Below, in pieces: positions 17,706 through 25,839 of a stretch of 64,000 nucleotides of DNA. The notes under the pieces are model-generated. The model did no database searches. It was not told where the DNA came from and saw only the letters and a program-made list of their open reading frames with translations. Numbering within the stretch: the stretch's first letter is position 1; each line of letters opens with the position of its first letter. Source of the stretch: Oryzobacter faecalis (lineage in GTDB: Bacteria > Actinomycetota > Actinomycetes > Actinomycetales > Dermatophilaceae); contig NZ_JBKOFW010000007.1 of NCBI RefSeq assembly GCF_046764005.1, forward strand, positions 61,806 through 125,805, in the 5' to 3' direction. The translations under genes and the position numbers were made by a program.

Positions 17706-19181
17706 ATGACTGCACGACACATCCTGTCCGGGCGGGCCGAGGCGCTCGCCGACCACCAGATCCTCGACGACGCGGCGTTCGACGACGCCGGCTTCGTGCT
17801 GGACGACGAGGCCTCCTACGACGGCGACCAGCTCGACCGCGAGGAGCGCGCCGCGCTCCGGCGTGTCTCCGGGCTCTCCACCGAGCTCGAGGACGTCACC
17901 GAGGTCGAGTACCGCCAGCTGCGGCTCGAGCGCGTCGTCCTCGCCTCCGTGTGGTCCGAGGGCACCCTCGCCGACGCCGAGAATTCGATGCGCGAGCTCG
18001 CCGCCCTCGCGGAGACCGCCGGCTCGGAGGTCCTCGCCGGCGTCGTCCAGCGGCGCGCCAACCCCGACCCGGCCACCTACCTCGGCAAGGGCAAGGCCGA
18101 GGAGCTGCGGGACATCGTCATCGCGGAGGGCGCCGACACCGTCGTCTGCGACACCGAGCTCGCCCCGAGCCAGCGGCGTGCCCTCGAGGACGTCGTCAAG
18201 GTCAAGGTCATCGACCGCACGGCCCTCATCCTCGACATCTTCGCCCAGCACGCGAAGAGCCGGGAGGGCAAGGCGCAGGTCGAGCTCGCCCAGCTCCAGT
18301 ACCTCCTGCCGCGCCTGCGCGGCTGGGGCGAGTCGATGTCGCGGCAGGCCGGTGGCCAGGCCGCGGGCGGCCAGGGCATGGGCTCGCGCGGCCCGGGTGA
18401 GACGAAGATCGAGCTGGACCGCCGGCGGATCAACAGCCGCATCGCCAAGCTCCGCCGCGAGATCAAGGAGATGAAGACGGTCCGCGACACCAAGCGCGGG
18501 GGGCGGCGCCAGAACGCCGTGCCGAGCGTGGCCATCGCGGGCTACACGAACGCCGGCAAGTCGAGCCTGCTCAACCGGCTCACCGGAGCGGGCGTCCTCG
18601 TCGAGAACCAGCTCTTCGCCACCCTCGACCCCACCGTGCGCCGCGCGGAGACCCCCGACGGCCGCCTGTACACCCTCGCCGACACCGTCGGGTTCGTCCG
18701 GCAGCTGCCGCACCAGCTCGTCGAGGCGTTCCGGTCCACGCTCGAGGAGGTCGCCGAGTCCGACCTGCTCCTCCACGTCGTCGACGGGTCGCACCCCGAC
18801 CCCGAGGGCCAGATCTCGGCGGTGCGCGCCGTCCTCGCCGACGTCGACGCCACCGACGTCCGGGAGGTCGTCGTCGTCAACAAGGCCGACGCCGCCGACC
18901 CCGAGGTCCTCGACCGGCTGCGCCGCCACGAGAAGCACTCGATCATCGTCTCGGCCCGCACGGGCGAGGGGCTCGACGCGCTGCGCGCCCTCATCGCCGA
19001 CGAGCTGCCCCAGCCCGATGTCGACGTCGACGTGCTCGTGCCCTACGACCGCGGCGACCTCGTGAGCCGGATCCACGAGACGGGGGAGGTCCTCGGCAGC
19101 GAGCACCTCGCCGACGGCACGCGCCTCACCGCGCGCGTCACCCCCGACCTCGCCGCCGACCTCGTCCCGTTCGGCACCTGA
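17706..19181 (+). CDS. hflX: GTPase HflX
   Basis: A 491-residue ribosome-associated GTPase that splits or rescues stalled ribosomes. It has the N-terminal HflX domain with a Gly-rich linker (GGQAAGGQGMGSRGPGETK) and coiled helices, then the G domain beginning near residue 279: GYTNAGKSSLLNRL (G1), DTVGFV (G3), NKAD (G4). An AGGGAGA site precedes the ATG. The N-terminal 60 residues are acidic and variable. Its place after dapF is the usual actinobacterial order. Confidence 0.96.
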   Translation: MTARHILSGRAEALADHQILDDAAFDDAGFVLDDEASYDGDQLDREERAALRRVSGLSTELEDVTEVEYRQLRLERVVLASVWSEGTLADAENSMRELAALAETAGSEVLAGVVQRRANPDPATYLGKGKAEELRDIVIAEGADTVVCDTELAPSQRRALEDVVKVKVIDRTALILDIFAQHAKSREGKAQVELAQLQYLLPRLRGWGESMSRQAGGQAAGGQGMGSRGPGETKIELDRRRINSRIAKLRREIKEMKTVRDTKRGGRRQNAVPSVAIAGYTNAGKSSLLNRLTGAGVLVENQLFATLDPTVRRAETPDGRLYTLADTVGFVRQLPHQLVEAFRSTLEEVAESDLLLHVVDGSHPDPEGQISAVRAVLADVDATDVREVVVVNKADAADPEVLDRLRRHEKHSIIVSARTGEGLDALRALIADELPQPDVDVDVLVPYDRGDLVSRIHETGEVLGSEHLADGTRLTARVTPDLAADLVPFGT

Positions 19182-19206
19182 CACCCCCGGAGGCCGGTCG
19201 TACGCT
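19178..19206 (+). promoter_or_regulatory. Leaderless promoter for the flavodoxin-fold gene
   Basis: CTGACA (19178-19183) and TACGCT (19201-19206) are spaced by 17 bp, and the ATG follows 6 nt later. The -35 overlaps the hflX stop codon region. Confidence 0.65.
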
Positions 19207-19212
19207 TGCGGG

Positions 19213-19965
19213 ATGCTCCCCGACAGCGTGCAGCGGTTCGTCGACGCCGAGATCGCGGCCAACACCACCGGCTTCTCCGACCTGCGGGCAGTCGTCCTCA
19301 ACGGGACGCTGAAGCGCAGCCCAGAGGTCAGCCACACCGACGGCCTCCTCGCCGTGACGCGGCGCGTCCTCGAGGGGGTGGGCGCGCGGGTCGACGTCGT
19401 CCGCACCGTCGACCACGTCATCCCGCCGGGCGTCCAGCCGGACATGCGCGAGCACGGCTGGGAGCGCGACGACTTCCCGGACCTCTACCGCGAGCTCGTC
19501 GAACCCGCCGACATCGTCGTCCTCGCGACGCCGATCTGGCTCGGTGACCAGTCCTCGCAGACCCGGCTCGTGATCGAGCGGCTGTACGGGTGGTCGGGCG
19601 AGCTCAACGCCAAGGGGCAGTGGTCCTACTACGGCAAGGTCGGCGGCGTCGTCATCACCGGCAACGAGGACGGCGGCAAGCACTGCGCGGCGCAGATGCT
19701 CTACGCCCTGTCGCACATCGGGTTCACGATCCCGCCGCAGGCCGACACGTACTGGAACGGGGAGGCCGGCCCGGGCCCGAGCTACCTCGACGACGACCGC
19801 GGCGCGCAGAACCACTGGACGACCCGGAACACGGTGTTCGCGGCGTGGAACATGCTCCACACGGCCCGGCGGCTCAAGGACGCGGGCGGCCTCCCGGCGC
19901 ACGGCAACGTGACCACGAACTGGGACCTGTCGAAGACCGATCACCCGAACCCCGAGTACCGCTGA
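19213..19965 (+). CDS. Flavodoxin-fold NAD(P)H-dependent oxidoreductase
   Basis: A 250-residue protein of the flavodoxin/NADPH-dependent FMN reductase superfamily: an FMN phosphate-loop region (AVVLNGTLKRSPEVSHTDGL), ADIVVLATPIWLGDQSS for the isoalloxazine site, and KVGGVVITGNEDGGKHCAAQ. Relatives are FMN-binding reductases of quinones or similar acceptors; the substrate is unknown. It has its own promoter and no ribosome-binding site, and is followed by a GNAT gene with a separate promoter. Confidence 0.8.
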   Translation: MLPDSVQRFVDAEIAANTTGFSDLRAVVLNGTLKRSPEVSHTDGLLAVTRRVLEGVGARVDVVRTVDHVIPPGVQPDMREHGWERDDFPDLYRELVEPADIVVLATPIWLGDQSSQTRLVIERLYGWSGELNAKGQWSYYGKVGGVVITGNEDGGKHCAAQMLYALSHIGFTIPPQADTYWNGEAGPGPSYLDDDRGAQNHWTTRNTVFAAWNMLHTARRLKDAGGLPAHGNVTTNWDLSKTDHPNPEYR

Positions 19966-19974
19966 GCCAGGCGG

Positions 19975-19980
19975 TACCGT
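19975..19980 (+). promoter_or_regulatory. Leaderless -10 box for the GNAT gene
   Basis: TACCGT lies 7 nt before the GTG at 19988, with no ribosome-binding site in between. Confidence 0.55.
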
Positions 19981-19987
19981 CGCTGGC

Positions 19988-21049
19988 GTGCCGGGCCCGC
20001 GGGAGATCGTGACGAGCCGCCTCACCCTGCGCCCGCCGTCCTCGGGCGACCGCTCACTCTGGGTCCGGCTGCACCGCGACCCGGCCCTCTCCCCACACGC
20101 CCCCTGGGCGGTGCCGGCGACCGACGAGCAGGCCTGGGGGGAGTTCGACGACTGCCTGCGGCGCTGGACCGACACCGGCTTCGACTACGGCGTCGTCGAG
20201 GAGTCGAGCTCGCGGGCCGGCATCGGCATGGGCGGGCTGCGGCGCCGCGACGTCGGGGGCGAGGACGTCCTCGACCTCTCCTACCGGCTGGCGCTCGACA
20301 CCCGCGGCCGCGGGCTGGGGAGGGAGGCTGCGCGCGGCTGGGTGGCCCACGCCATCGAGTGGTTCCCCGACCTCCCGGTCGTCGCCCGGGCGCGCGGGCT
20401 GGACGAGCCGTCGGCGCGGGCAGCCCTGGCGGCCGGGCTCGAGCCGGTGGGCGAGGTCGAGGAGGGCCCGTCGGGGTCGGGCTCGTCGACCGTCCTGAGG
20501 GCCCCGCGCACCTCCGCCCGGGACTGGCTCGACGAGGAGACCCGCGAGTCGCTGCTCGACCTCTGGTGCGCGGTCAACGACGACGGCGGCGCGGTCGGCT
20601 TCCTCCCCGGGGCGCCGCGCTCCGACGTCGCGCAGGCGCTGGCGGTCCACGAGGAGGGGATGGCCGACGGCACGACGACGCTCGTCCTCCTCCGCCGGCC
20701 CGACGGCCGGGTCGTCGGGGCGGGCTTCTGGGTCGCCGACCGCAACCCGATGCTCGGCCACACCCGCACCGCCTACCGGGTCATGACCGACCCCGGGCTG
20801 CGCGGGCGCAACCTCGGGCGCCTCCTCATGGGGGCGATGCACCGGGCGGCGCGTGAGCAGGGCGTCGAGGTCGTCGTCCTCGACGTGCGCAGCGGCCTCG
20901 GCACGACGCGCTTCTACGAGACGTGCGGGTACGTCGAGGTGGGCCGCCTGCCGGGCGTCATCCGGGTGGCGCCGGGCGACGACCGGGACAGCGTCGTCAT
21001 GGCGCGGCGGCTCGACGGGCGGCCGATGGTCGCCGACGGCCGCGCCTGA
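19988..21049 (+). CDS. Tandem GNAT acetyltransferase
   Basis: A 353-residue protein made of two acetyl-CoA-dependent N-acyltransferase domains. The first (1-170) is RimJ-like (REIVTSRLTLRPPSSGDR) with an acyl-CoA loop DTRGRGLGREAARG. The second (about 180-345) has DPGLRGRNLGRLLMGAMH as its pyrophosphate loop and the typical GLGTTRFYETCGYVEVGR end. Both loops look intact, so both halves may bind acetyl-CoA. Acceptor unknown. The gene is convergent with the next one, with only one base between stop codons. Confidence 0.85.
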   Translation: MPGPREIVTSRLTLRPPSSGDRSLWVRLHRDPALSPHAPWAVPATDEQAWGEFDDCLRRWTDTGFDYGVVEESSSRAGIGMGGLRRRDVGGEDVLDLSYRLALDTRGRGLGREAARGWVAHAIEWFPDLPVVARARGLDEPSARAALAAGLEPVGEVEEGPSGSGSSTVLRAPRTSARDWLDEETRESLLDLWCAVNDDGGAVGFLPGAPRSDVAQALAVHEEGMADGTTTLVLLRRPDGRVVGAGFWVADRNPMLGHTRTAYRVMTDPGLRGRNLGRLLMGAMHRAAREQGVEVVVLDVRSGLGTTRFYETCGYVEVGRLPGVIRVAPGDDRDSVVMARRLDGRPMVADGRA

Positions 21050-21050
21050 G

Positions 21051-21452
21051 TCAGGGAGCGGCCGCTGCCACCGGCTCGTGGCGGTACAGGTACGAGGTGT
21101 ACGTCGTGACCGCGCACAGCAGGAGGACGCCGAGGAACACGTGGGCGCCGACGACCTCGAGGCTGCCGAGGGTCACCTGCAGCACCGCCGCCGCGAGGAT
21201 CCCGAGCGCGAACCAGAGCGGCCACGCCGGGCCGCCCGCGCGTCGGTAGCGCACCGAGGCGACGACGCACACGACGACCGCCACGAGGACGGCCCAGGCG
21301 TTGACCGAGTGCGCGACCTCGAGGGTCTCGCTCCGCGGCGGGTCGACGAGCGTCGCGACCAGCCCCGACCCGAAGCCCGCCTGGCCGAGGGCGACCGCGA
21401 GGAGGGCGGTGGCGAGCACGCGGAGCACACGGAGCAACCGGACCGGGTCCAT
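21051..21452 (-). CDS. Four-helix membrane protein of unknown function
   Basis: A 133-residue integral membrane protein with about four hydrophobic segments (residues ~9-35, 50-66, 77-95, 99-117) and a conserved-looking His in VAHSVNAWAVL and another in VVGAHVFLG. The layout and His positions recall small heme- or cytochrome-type four-helix proteins, but no family can be named. A TAGACT -10 box lies 6 nt before the ATG at 21452. Confidence 0.75.
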   Translation of the reverse strand: MDPVRLLRVLRVLATALLAVALGQAGFGSGLVATLVDPPRSETLEVAHSVNAWAVLVAVVVCVVASVRYRRAGGPAWPLWFALGILAAAVLQVTLGSLEVVGAHVFLGVLLLCAVTTYTSYLYRHEPVAAAAP

Positions 21453-21458
21453 GCCCGA

Positions 21459-21464
21459 AGTCTA
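21459..21464 (-). promoter_or_regulatory. Leaderless -10 box for the four-helix membrane protein
   Basis: TAGACT on the minus strand, 6 nt before the ATG at 21452. The 87-bp palindrome starts 12 bp further upstream, where a -35 element would be expected. Confidence 0.55.
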
Positions 21465-21476
21465 GGGACCGCCACA

Positions 21477-21563
21477 ACTTTCCCGCCTGATGCCAGAAGG
21501 TTCGGTGGGGCACCCCGAAGTTCGGGGTGCCCCACCGAAGGTTCCGGCATCAGGCGGGAAAGT
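21477..21563. repeat. 87-bp near-perfect palindrome between fhs and the four-helix gene
   Basis: Arms 21477-21519 and 21521-21563 (43 nt each, centre at 21520) are reverse complements with only three mismatches (left-arm positions 21495, 21499 and 21500). The outer 18 nt (ACTTTCCCGCCTGATGCC and its complement) and the inner 19 nt match perfectly, and the inner arm holds a nested GGGGCACCCC. It starts 7 bp after the fhs stop, so it probably ends that transcript, but it is far longer than a usual terminator and also covers the promoter region of the downstream gene. It could be a copy of a dispersed palindromic repeat; no second copy is seen in this window. Confidence 0.9.
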
Positions 21564-21569
21564 GGGGAC

Positions 21570-23297
21570 TCAGCTGAGGCCGATGATGCGGCCGTCCTCG
21601 TCGACGTCGATGTGCTCGCTGGCCGGGACCTTCGGCAGCCCCGGCATCGTCATGATCTCGCCGGTCACCATGACGACGAACCCGGCACCCGCGGCGAGGC
21701 GCACCTCGCGGACGTGGACCGTGTGGTCGACGGGAGCACCACGCAGGGTCGGGTCCGTGGAGAACGAGCTCTGCGTCTTCGCCATGCAGACCGGCAGGTG
21801 GCCGAAGCCCTCGGCCTCGATCGCCGCGAGCCGCTTGGCCGCCTTGGCGTCGAAGGTCACCCCGGCGGCGCCGTAGACCCGGGTCGCCACGGCCTCCGCC
21901 TTCTCGGCGAGGGAGAGGTCGTCGGGGTAGACGAGCTGCATCTCGCCGGGACTGTTCTCGATGACGTCGAGGACGCCGCGGGCCAGCTCGCGCGCCCCGG
22001 CCGAACCGTCGGCGTAGTGCGTGGCCTCGAACGCCCGGAAGCCCTCGGCCTCGACGAGGCCCAGGAGGGCCCGGACCTCGGCGTCGGTGTCGGTGGGGAA
22101 GCGGTTGAGGGCGACGACGGCCGGCAGCCCGTAGACGTCCCGGACGTTGCGCAGGTGGCGGCGCAGGTTGGCCATCCCGTCGGTGAGCGCCTCGACCGAC
22201 TCCTCCTTGAGGTCGGCGACCGCCGTGCCGCCGTGGTACTTCAGCGCGCGCACCGTCGCGACGACGACCACCGCGGACGGCCGCAGCCCCGAGGTCCGGC
22301 ACTTGATGTCGATGAACTTCTCGGCGCCCAGGTCGGCCCCGAAGCCCGCCTCGGTGACGACGTAGTCGGCGAGCCGGAGGGCCGTGCGGGTCGCCATCAC
22401 CGAGTTGCAGCCGTGCGCGATGTTGGCGAACGGGCCGCCGTGGATCATCGCGGGGGTGTGCTCGAGCGTCTGGACGAGGTTGGGGGCCAGGGCGTCGCGC
22501 AGGATGACGGTCATGGCGCCGTGCGCCTTGAGGTCGCGCGCCGTGACCGGCCGCTTGTCGCGCGTGTAGCCGACGACGACGTTGCCGAGGCGCTCCTTGA
22601 GGTCGGAGATCGAGGTGGCGAGGCAGAGGATCGCCATGACCTCGGACGCGACAACGATGTCGAAGCCGTCCTCGCGCGGCACCCCGTTCGCGACCCCGCC
22701 GAGCCCGACGACGACGTCGCGCAGGGCCCGGTCATTGAGGTCGACGACGCGCTTCCACGTGACCGTGCGGGTGTCGATGCCGAGGGCGTTGCCGTGGTGG
22801 ACGTGGTTGTCGAGGATCGCCGCGAGGAGGTTGTTCGCCGCGGCGACGGCCGCGAAGTCGCCGGTGAAGTTGAGGTTGATGTCGGTCATCGGCACGACCT
22901 GCGCGTAGCCGCCCCCGGCCGCGCCACCCTTGATGCCGAACACCGGGCCCATCGACGGCTCGCGCAGCGCCACGACGGCCTTCTCGCCGAGGGAGGTGAG
23001 GGCGTCGGCGAGCCCGACGGAGGTCGTCGTCTTGCCCTCGCCCGCCGGGGTGGGGGAGATGGCCGTGACGAGGACGAGGCGGCCCTCGGGGCGGTCGGCC
23101 AGGCTGCGGACGTACTCGAGGGAGATCTTGGCCTTGGTGTGGCCGTAGGGGACCAGCGCGGCCGGGTCGATCCCGAGGGTGTCGCGGGCGAGGTCGACGA
23201 TCGGGGTCAGCTCCGCTGTCTCGGCGATCTCGATGTCGGGCGGGACCGGCTGGGTGTGGGTCGGCGTTGACGTCGTGGTGGTGGTCACAGCCGCCAT
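21570..23297 (-). CDS. fhs: Formate-tetrahydrofolate ligase
   Basis: A 575-residue enzyme making 10-formyl-THF from formate, THF and ATP in one-carbon metabolism. Hallmarks are the P-loop-like TPAGEGKTTTSVGL near residue 81, REPSMGPVFGIKGGAAGGGY, HGGPFANIAHGCNS, and EAGFGADLGAEKF. Start ATG at 23297; the first ~20 residues are a Thr/Pro-rich tail, and an in-frame GTG at 23288 is an alternative. It diverges from the dinG-like gene across a 210-bp gap containing an inverted repeat. Confidence 0.96.
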   Translation of the reverse strand: MAAVTTTTTSTPTHTQPVPPDIEIAETAELTPIVDLARDTLGIDPAALVPYGHTKAKISLEYVRSLADRPEGRLVLVTAISPTPAGEGKTTTSVGLADALTSLGEKAVVALREPSMGPVFGIKGGAAGGGYAQVVPMTDINLNFTGDFAAVAAANNLLAAILDNHVHHGNALGIDTRTVTWKRVVDLNDRALRDVVVGLGGVANGVPREDGFDIVVASEVMAILCLATSISDLKERLGNVVVGYTRDKRPVTARDLKAHGAMTVILRDALAPNLVQTLEHTPAMIHGGPFANIAHGCNSVMATRTALRLADYVVTEAGFGADLGAEKFIDIKCRTSGLRPSAVVVVATVRALKYHGGTAVADLKEESVEALTDGMANLRRHLRNVRDVYGLPAVVALNRFPTDTDAEVRALLGLVEAEGFRAFEATHYADGSAGARELARGVLDVIENSPGEMQLVYPDDLSLAEKAEAVATRVYGAAGVTFDAKAAKRLAAIEAEGFGHLPVCMAKTQSSFSTDPTLRGAPVDHTVHVREVRLAAGAGFVVMVTGEIMTMPGLPKVPASEHIDVDEDGRIIGLS

Positions 23298-23385
23298 CGT
23301 GGCAGGGTGCCGGGGGCGCGACAAGAGAATGCGAAGCGCGAGTCGCAACGGGGCGCGCGATACGCAACGTCCGCCCCATCCTCCT

Positions 23386-23437
23386 CGCGTCGTGTGCCGA
23401 GGTGGCCGCTCCGGCGACCACCTGGGCACACGACGCG
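23386..23437. repeat. Long inverted repeat in the divergent fhs/dinG intergenic region
   Basis: Arms 23386-23405 and 23418-23437 (20 bp) pair with a single mismatch around a 12-nt loop; the outer 13 bases CGCGTCGTGTGCC are perfect. The flanks add further G-U and G-C pairs. It lies 89 bp upstream of fhs and 71 bp upstream of dinG, so it may be an operator, a leader hairpin or a terminator against read-through. Confidence 0.75.
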
Positions 23438-23495
23438 GGGGAGGGGTGGCAGGGCGGGCTGGGGACGGCGCCGCGGGCCGGGCGGGCGGAGCGCC

Positions 23496-23501
23496 TAGGC
23501 T
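23496..23501 (+). promoter_or_regulatory. Leaderless -10 box for the DinG-like helicase
   Basis: TAGGCT lies 6 nt before the GTG at 23508 with no ribosome-binding site between. Confidence 0.6.
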
Positions 23502-23507
23502 GCACGG

Positions 23508-25793
23508 GTGCCGACCGTCGACGAGCTGCTCCACGCCGCGGTCGGGGGGGTCGGGGGCACCGAGCGCCCCGGCCAGGTCGAGATGGCGCACGCGGTCGCC
23601 GACGCGATCGAGACCGGCGAGCACCTCCTCGTCCAGGCCGGCACCGGCACCGGCAAGTCCCTCGCCTACCTCGTCCCGGCCGTCCGGCACGCCATGGAGA
23701 CCGGCACCCCGACGGTCGTCGCCACCGCGACCCTCGCCCTCCAGGCCCAGGTCGTCGACCGCGACATGCCGCGTCTCGCGGAGGCGCTGGAGCCCCTCGT
23801 CGGCCGGAGGCCCACCTACGCCCTCGTCAAGGGCCGCCGCAACTACCTGTGCGCCCACAAGCTCGAGGGCGGCTTCCCCGACGACGACACCGACTCCCTC
23901 CTCACCGTGGGCGACGTCGACCAGCAGGCGTCCCGGCTCGGGCAGGAGGTCGTCCGCCTGCGCCAGTGGGCCGAGGTCACCGAGTCCGGCGACCGCGACG
24001 AGCTCGTCCCAGGTGTCTCCGAGCGGGCCTGGCGGCAGGTGTCGGTCTCGGCCGAGGAGTGCCTCGGCAGCCGCTGCCCGATGGTCGGCGAGTGCTTCGT
24101 GGAGCGCTCGCGCGAGGCGGCCCGCGACGTCGACGTCATCGTCACGAACCACTCCTTCATGGCCATCGACGCCTTCGAGGGCCGGCAGATGCTGCCCGAG
24201 CACGACGTCCTCGTCGTCGACGAGGGGCACGAGCTCGTCGACCGCGTCACCTCGACGATCACCGACGAGCTCACTCCCGGGATGATCCGCGCGGCGGCGA
24301 AGAGGGCTGGGAGACAGGCCGAATCGTCATCCACGATGGACGAGGCCGCCGACCTCCTCGAGTCCGTCCTGGACCCCGCGCCCGAGGGCCGGCTCACGAC
24401 CGGCATCCCCGACTCCCTCGCGACGGCGCTCGCGCGGGTCCGCGACACCGCCCGCGCGGTGCAGAGCGAGCTCAAGCCGCAGCATGGCGAGGAGCCCGAC
24501 GGCGGGCGGCAGGTCGCGCGGGCCGCCGTCGACGAGGTGTTCGAGAACGCCTCTCGCATCCTCGAGGAGCGCGACCTCGACGTCGTGTGGCTCAGCCGCG
24601 ACCCGCGCCGCGGGCCGGTGCTGCGGGTCGCGCCGATGAGCGTGGCGATGCTGGTGCGCGACAAGGTGTTCGACGAGCGCACCGTCATCCTCACGAGCGC
24701 CACCCTCGAGCTCGGCGGCTCGTTCGACGCGGTGGCCGGCACGATCGGCCTGCGCGGCGAGGGCTCGCCCGCCTGGCGCGGGCTCGACGTCGGCAGCCCC
24801 TTCGACTACCCGAAGCAGGGCATCGCCTACGTCGCCCAGCACCTGCCGGCGCCCGGTCGCGACGGCCTCGCCACCGAGACCCTCGACGAGATCGAGGCCC
24901 TCGTGCGGGCCGCCGGCGGACGCACCCTCGGGCTCTTCTCGTCGATGCGGGCCGCCCGTGAGGCCGCCGAGGCGATGCGCGAGCGGCTCGCCGACCTCGA
25001 CGGGGACCTCGCGGTCCTGTGCCAGGGGGAGGACCAGATCAGCACGCTCGTGCGGCAGTTCGCGCGCGACCCGCGCACCTGCCTGTTCGGCACGCTCTCC
25101 CTGTGGCAGGGCGTCGACGTCCCCGGCAGCTCGTGCCAGCTCGTCATCATCGACCGGATCCCGTTCCCGCGGCCCGACGACCCGCTCGCATCGGCCCGCT
25201 CCCAGGCGATCGCCCGGATGGGCGGCAACGGGTTCATGGCGGTGTCCGCGACGCACGCCGCCCTCCGTCTCGCGCAGGGCGCCGGCCGGCTCATCCGCCG
25301 GTCCGACGACCGTGGCGTCGTCGCGTTCCTCGACAACCGGATGATGACGGCGCGCTACGCGGGCTTCCTCCAGCGCTCGCTCCCGCCGTTCTGGCCGACG
25401 GCCGACCGGGCCATGGTCCTCGCGGCGCTGAGGCGCCTCGACGAGACGGCCCCGCCGCCGCTGCCGGTGGCCGAACCCGCCCTGCGCGGCCTCACCGGCG
25501 CCGTCGCAGCCCCGGCCGGCGACACCGCGAGGGGCGCGACCAGCGCCACGCCCGCCCCGGACGAGCGGCCCGTCGCCGAGGCGCCCCCGCCCCCGGAGTC
25601 CTCGCGCACGGCCGTCACGCAGGGCGAGTCGTGGACCGCCCAGGACGACGAGGAGCTGCGCGACGGCATCGAGCTCGGCCTCACCGTCGACGAGCTCGCG
25701 GAGTCGATGGAGCGCGCGCCCGACGCCGTGGCGGCCCGCCTCGCCGGCCTCGGCCTCGAGCCCGGGCAGGGCCCGACCCTCACCTTCGGCTGA
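23508..25793 (+). CDS. DinG/XPD-type ATP-dependent DNA helicase
   Basis: A 761-residue superfamily 2 iron-sulfur helicase. Walker A is QAGTGTGKS (43-51); the DEAH-type box reads VVDEGHE near 240. Four cysteines suited to a 4Fe-4S cluster are Cys115, 185, 190 and 196. Later motifs are LTSATLE and the last helicase motif HAALRLAQGAGRLIRRSDDRG. After residue ~650 there is a Pro/Ala-rich linker and a short helical module (SWTAQDDEELRDGIELGLTV) that looks like a small DNA- or protein-binding domain. The role is unwinding of damaged or structured DNA. No SOS box is visible upstream. Confidence 0.92.
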   Translation: MPTVDELLHAAVGGVGGTERPGQVEMAHAVADAIETGEHLLVQAGTGTGKSLAYLVPAVRHAMETGTPTVVATATLALQAQVVDRDMPRLAEALEPLVGRRPTYALVKGRRNYLCAHKLEGGFPDDDTDSLLTVGDVDQQASRLGQEVVRLRQWAEVTESGDRDELVPGVSERAWRQVSVSAEECLGSRCPMVGECFVERSREAARDVDVIVTNHSFMAIDAFEGRQMLPEHDVLVVDEGHELVDRVTSTITDELTPGMIRAAAKRAGRQAESSSTMDEAADLLESVLDPAPEGRLTTGIPDSLATALARVRDTARAVQSELKPQHGEEPDGGRQVARAAVDEVFENASRILEERDLDVVWLSRDPRRGPVLRVAPMSVAMLVRDKVFDERTVILTSATLELGGSFDAVAGTIGLRGEGSPAWRGLDVGSPFDYPKQGIAYVAQHLPAPGRDGLATETLDEIEALVRAAGGRTLGLFSSMRAAREAAEAMRERLADLDGDLAVLCQGEDQISTLVRQFARDPRTCLFGTLSLWQGVDVPGSSCQLVIIDRIPFPRPDDPLASARSQAIARMGGNGFMAVSATHAALRLAQGAGRLIRRSDDRGVVAFLDNRMMTARYAGFLQRSLPPFWPTADRAMVLAALRRLDETAPPPLPVAEPALRGLTGAVAAPAGDTARGATSATPAPDERPVAEAPPPPESSRTAVTQGESWTAQDDEELRDGIELGLTVDELAESMERAPDAVAARLAGLGLEPGQGPTLTFG

Positions 25794-25839
25794 GGGATCG
25801 GCCGACCCGGGCGTCACCGGTGCGTGGCACGATGGCGGC

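Noticed and set aside
17702..17716. GAGAACATG near hflX as an SOS half-site
   Set aside because: Only one half resembles the LexA consensus; it is the ribosome-binding site and start of hflX.
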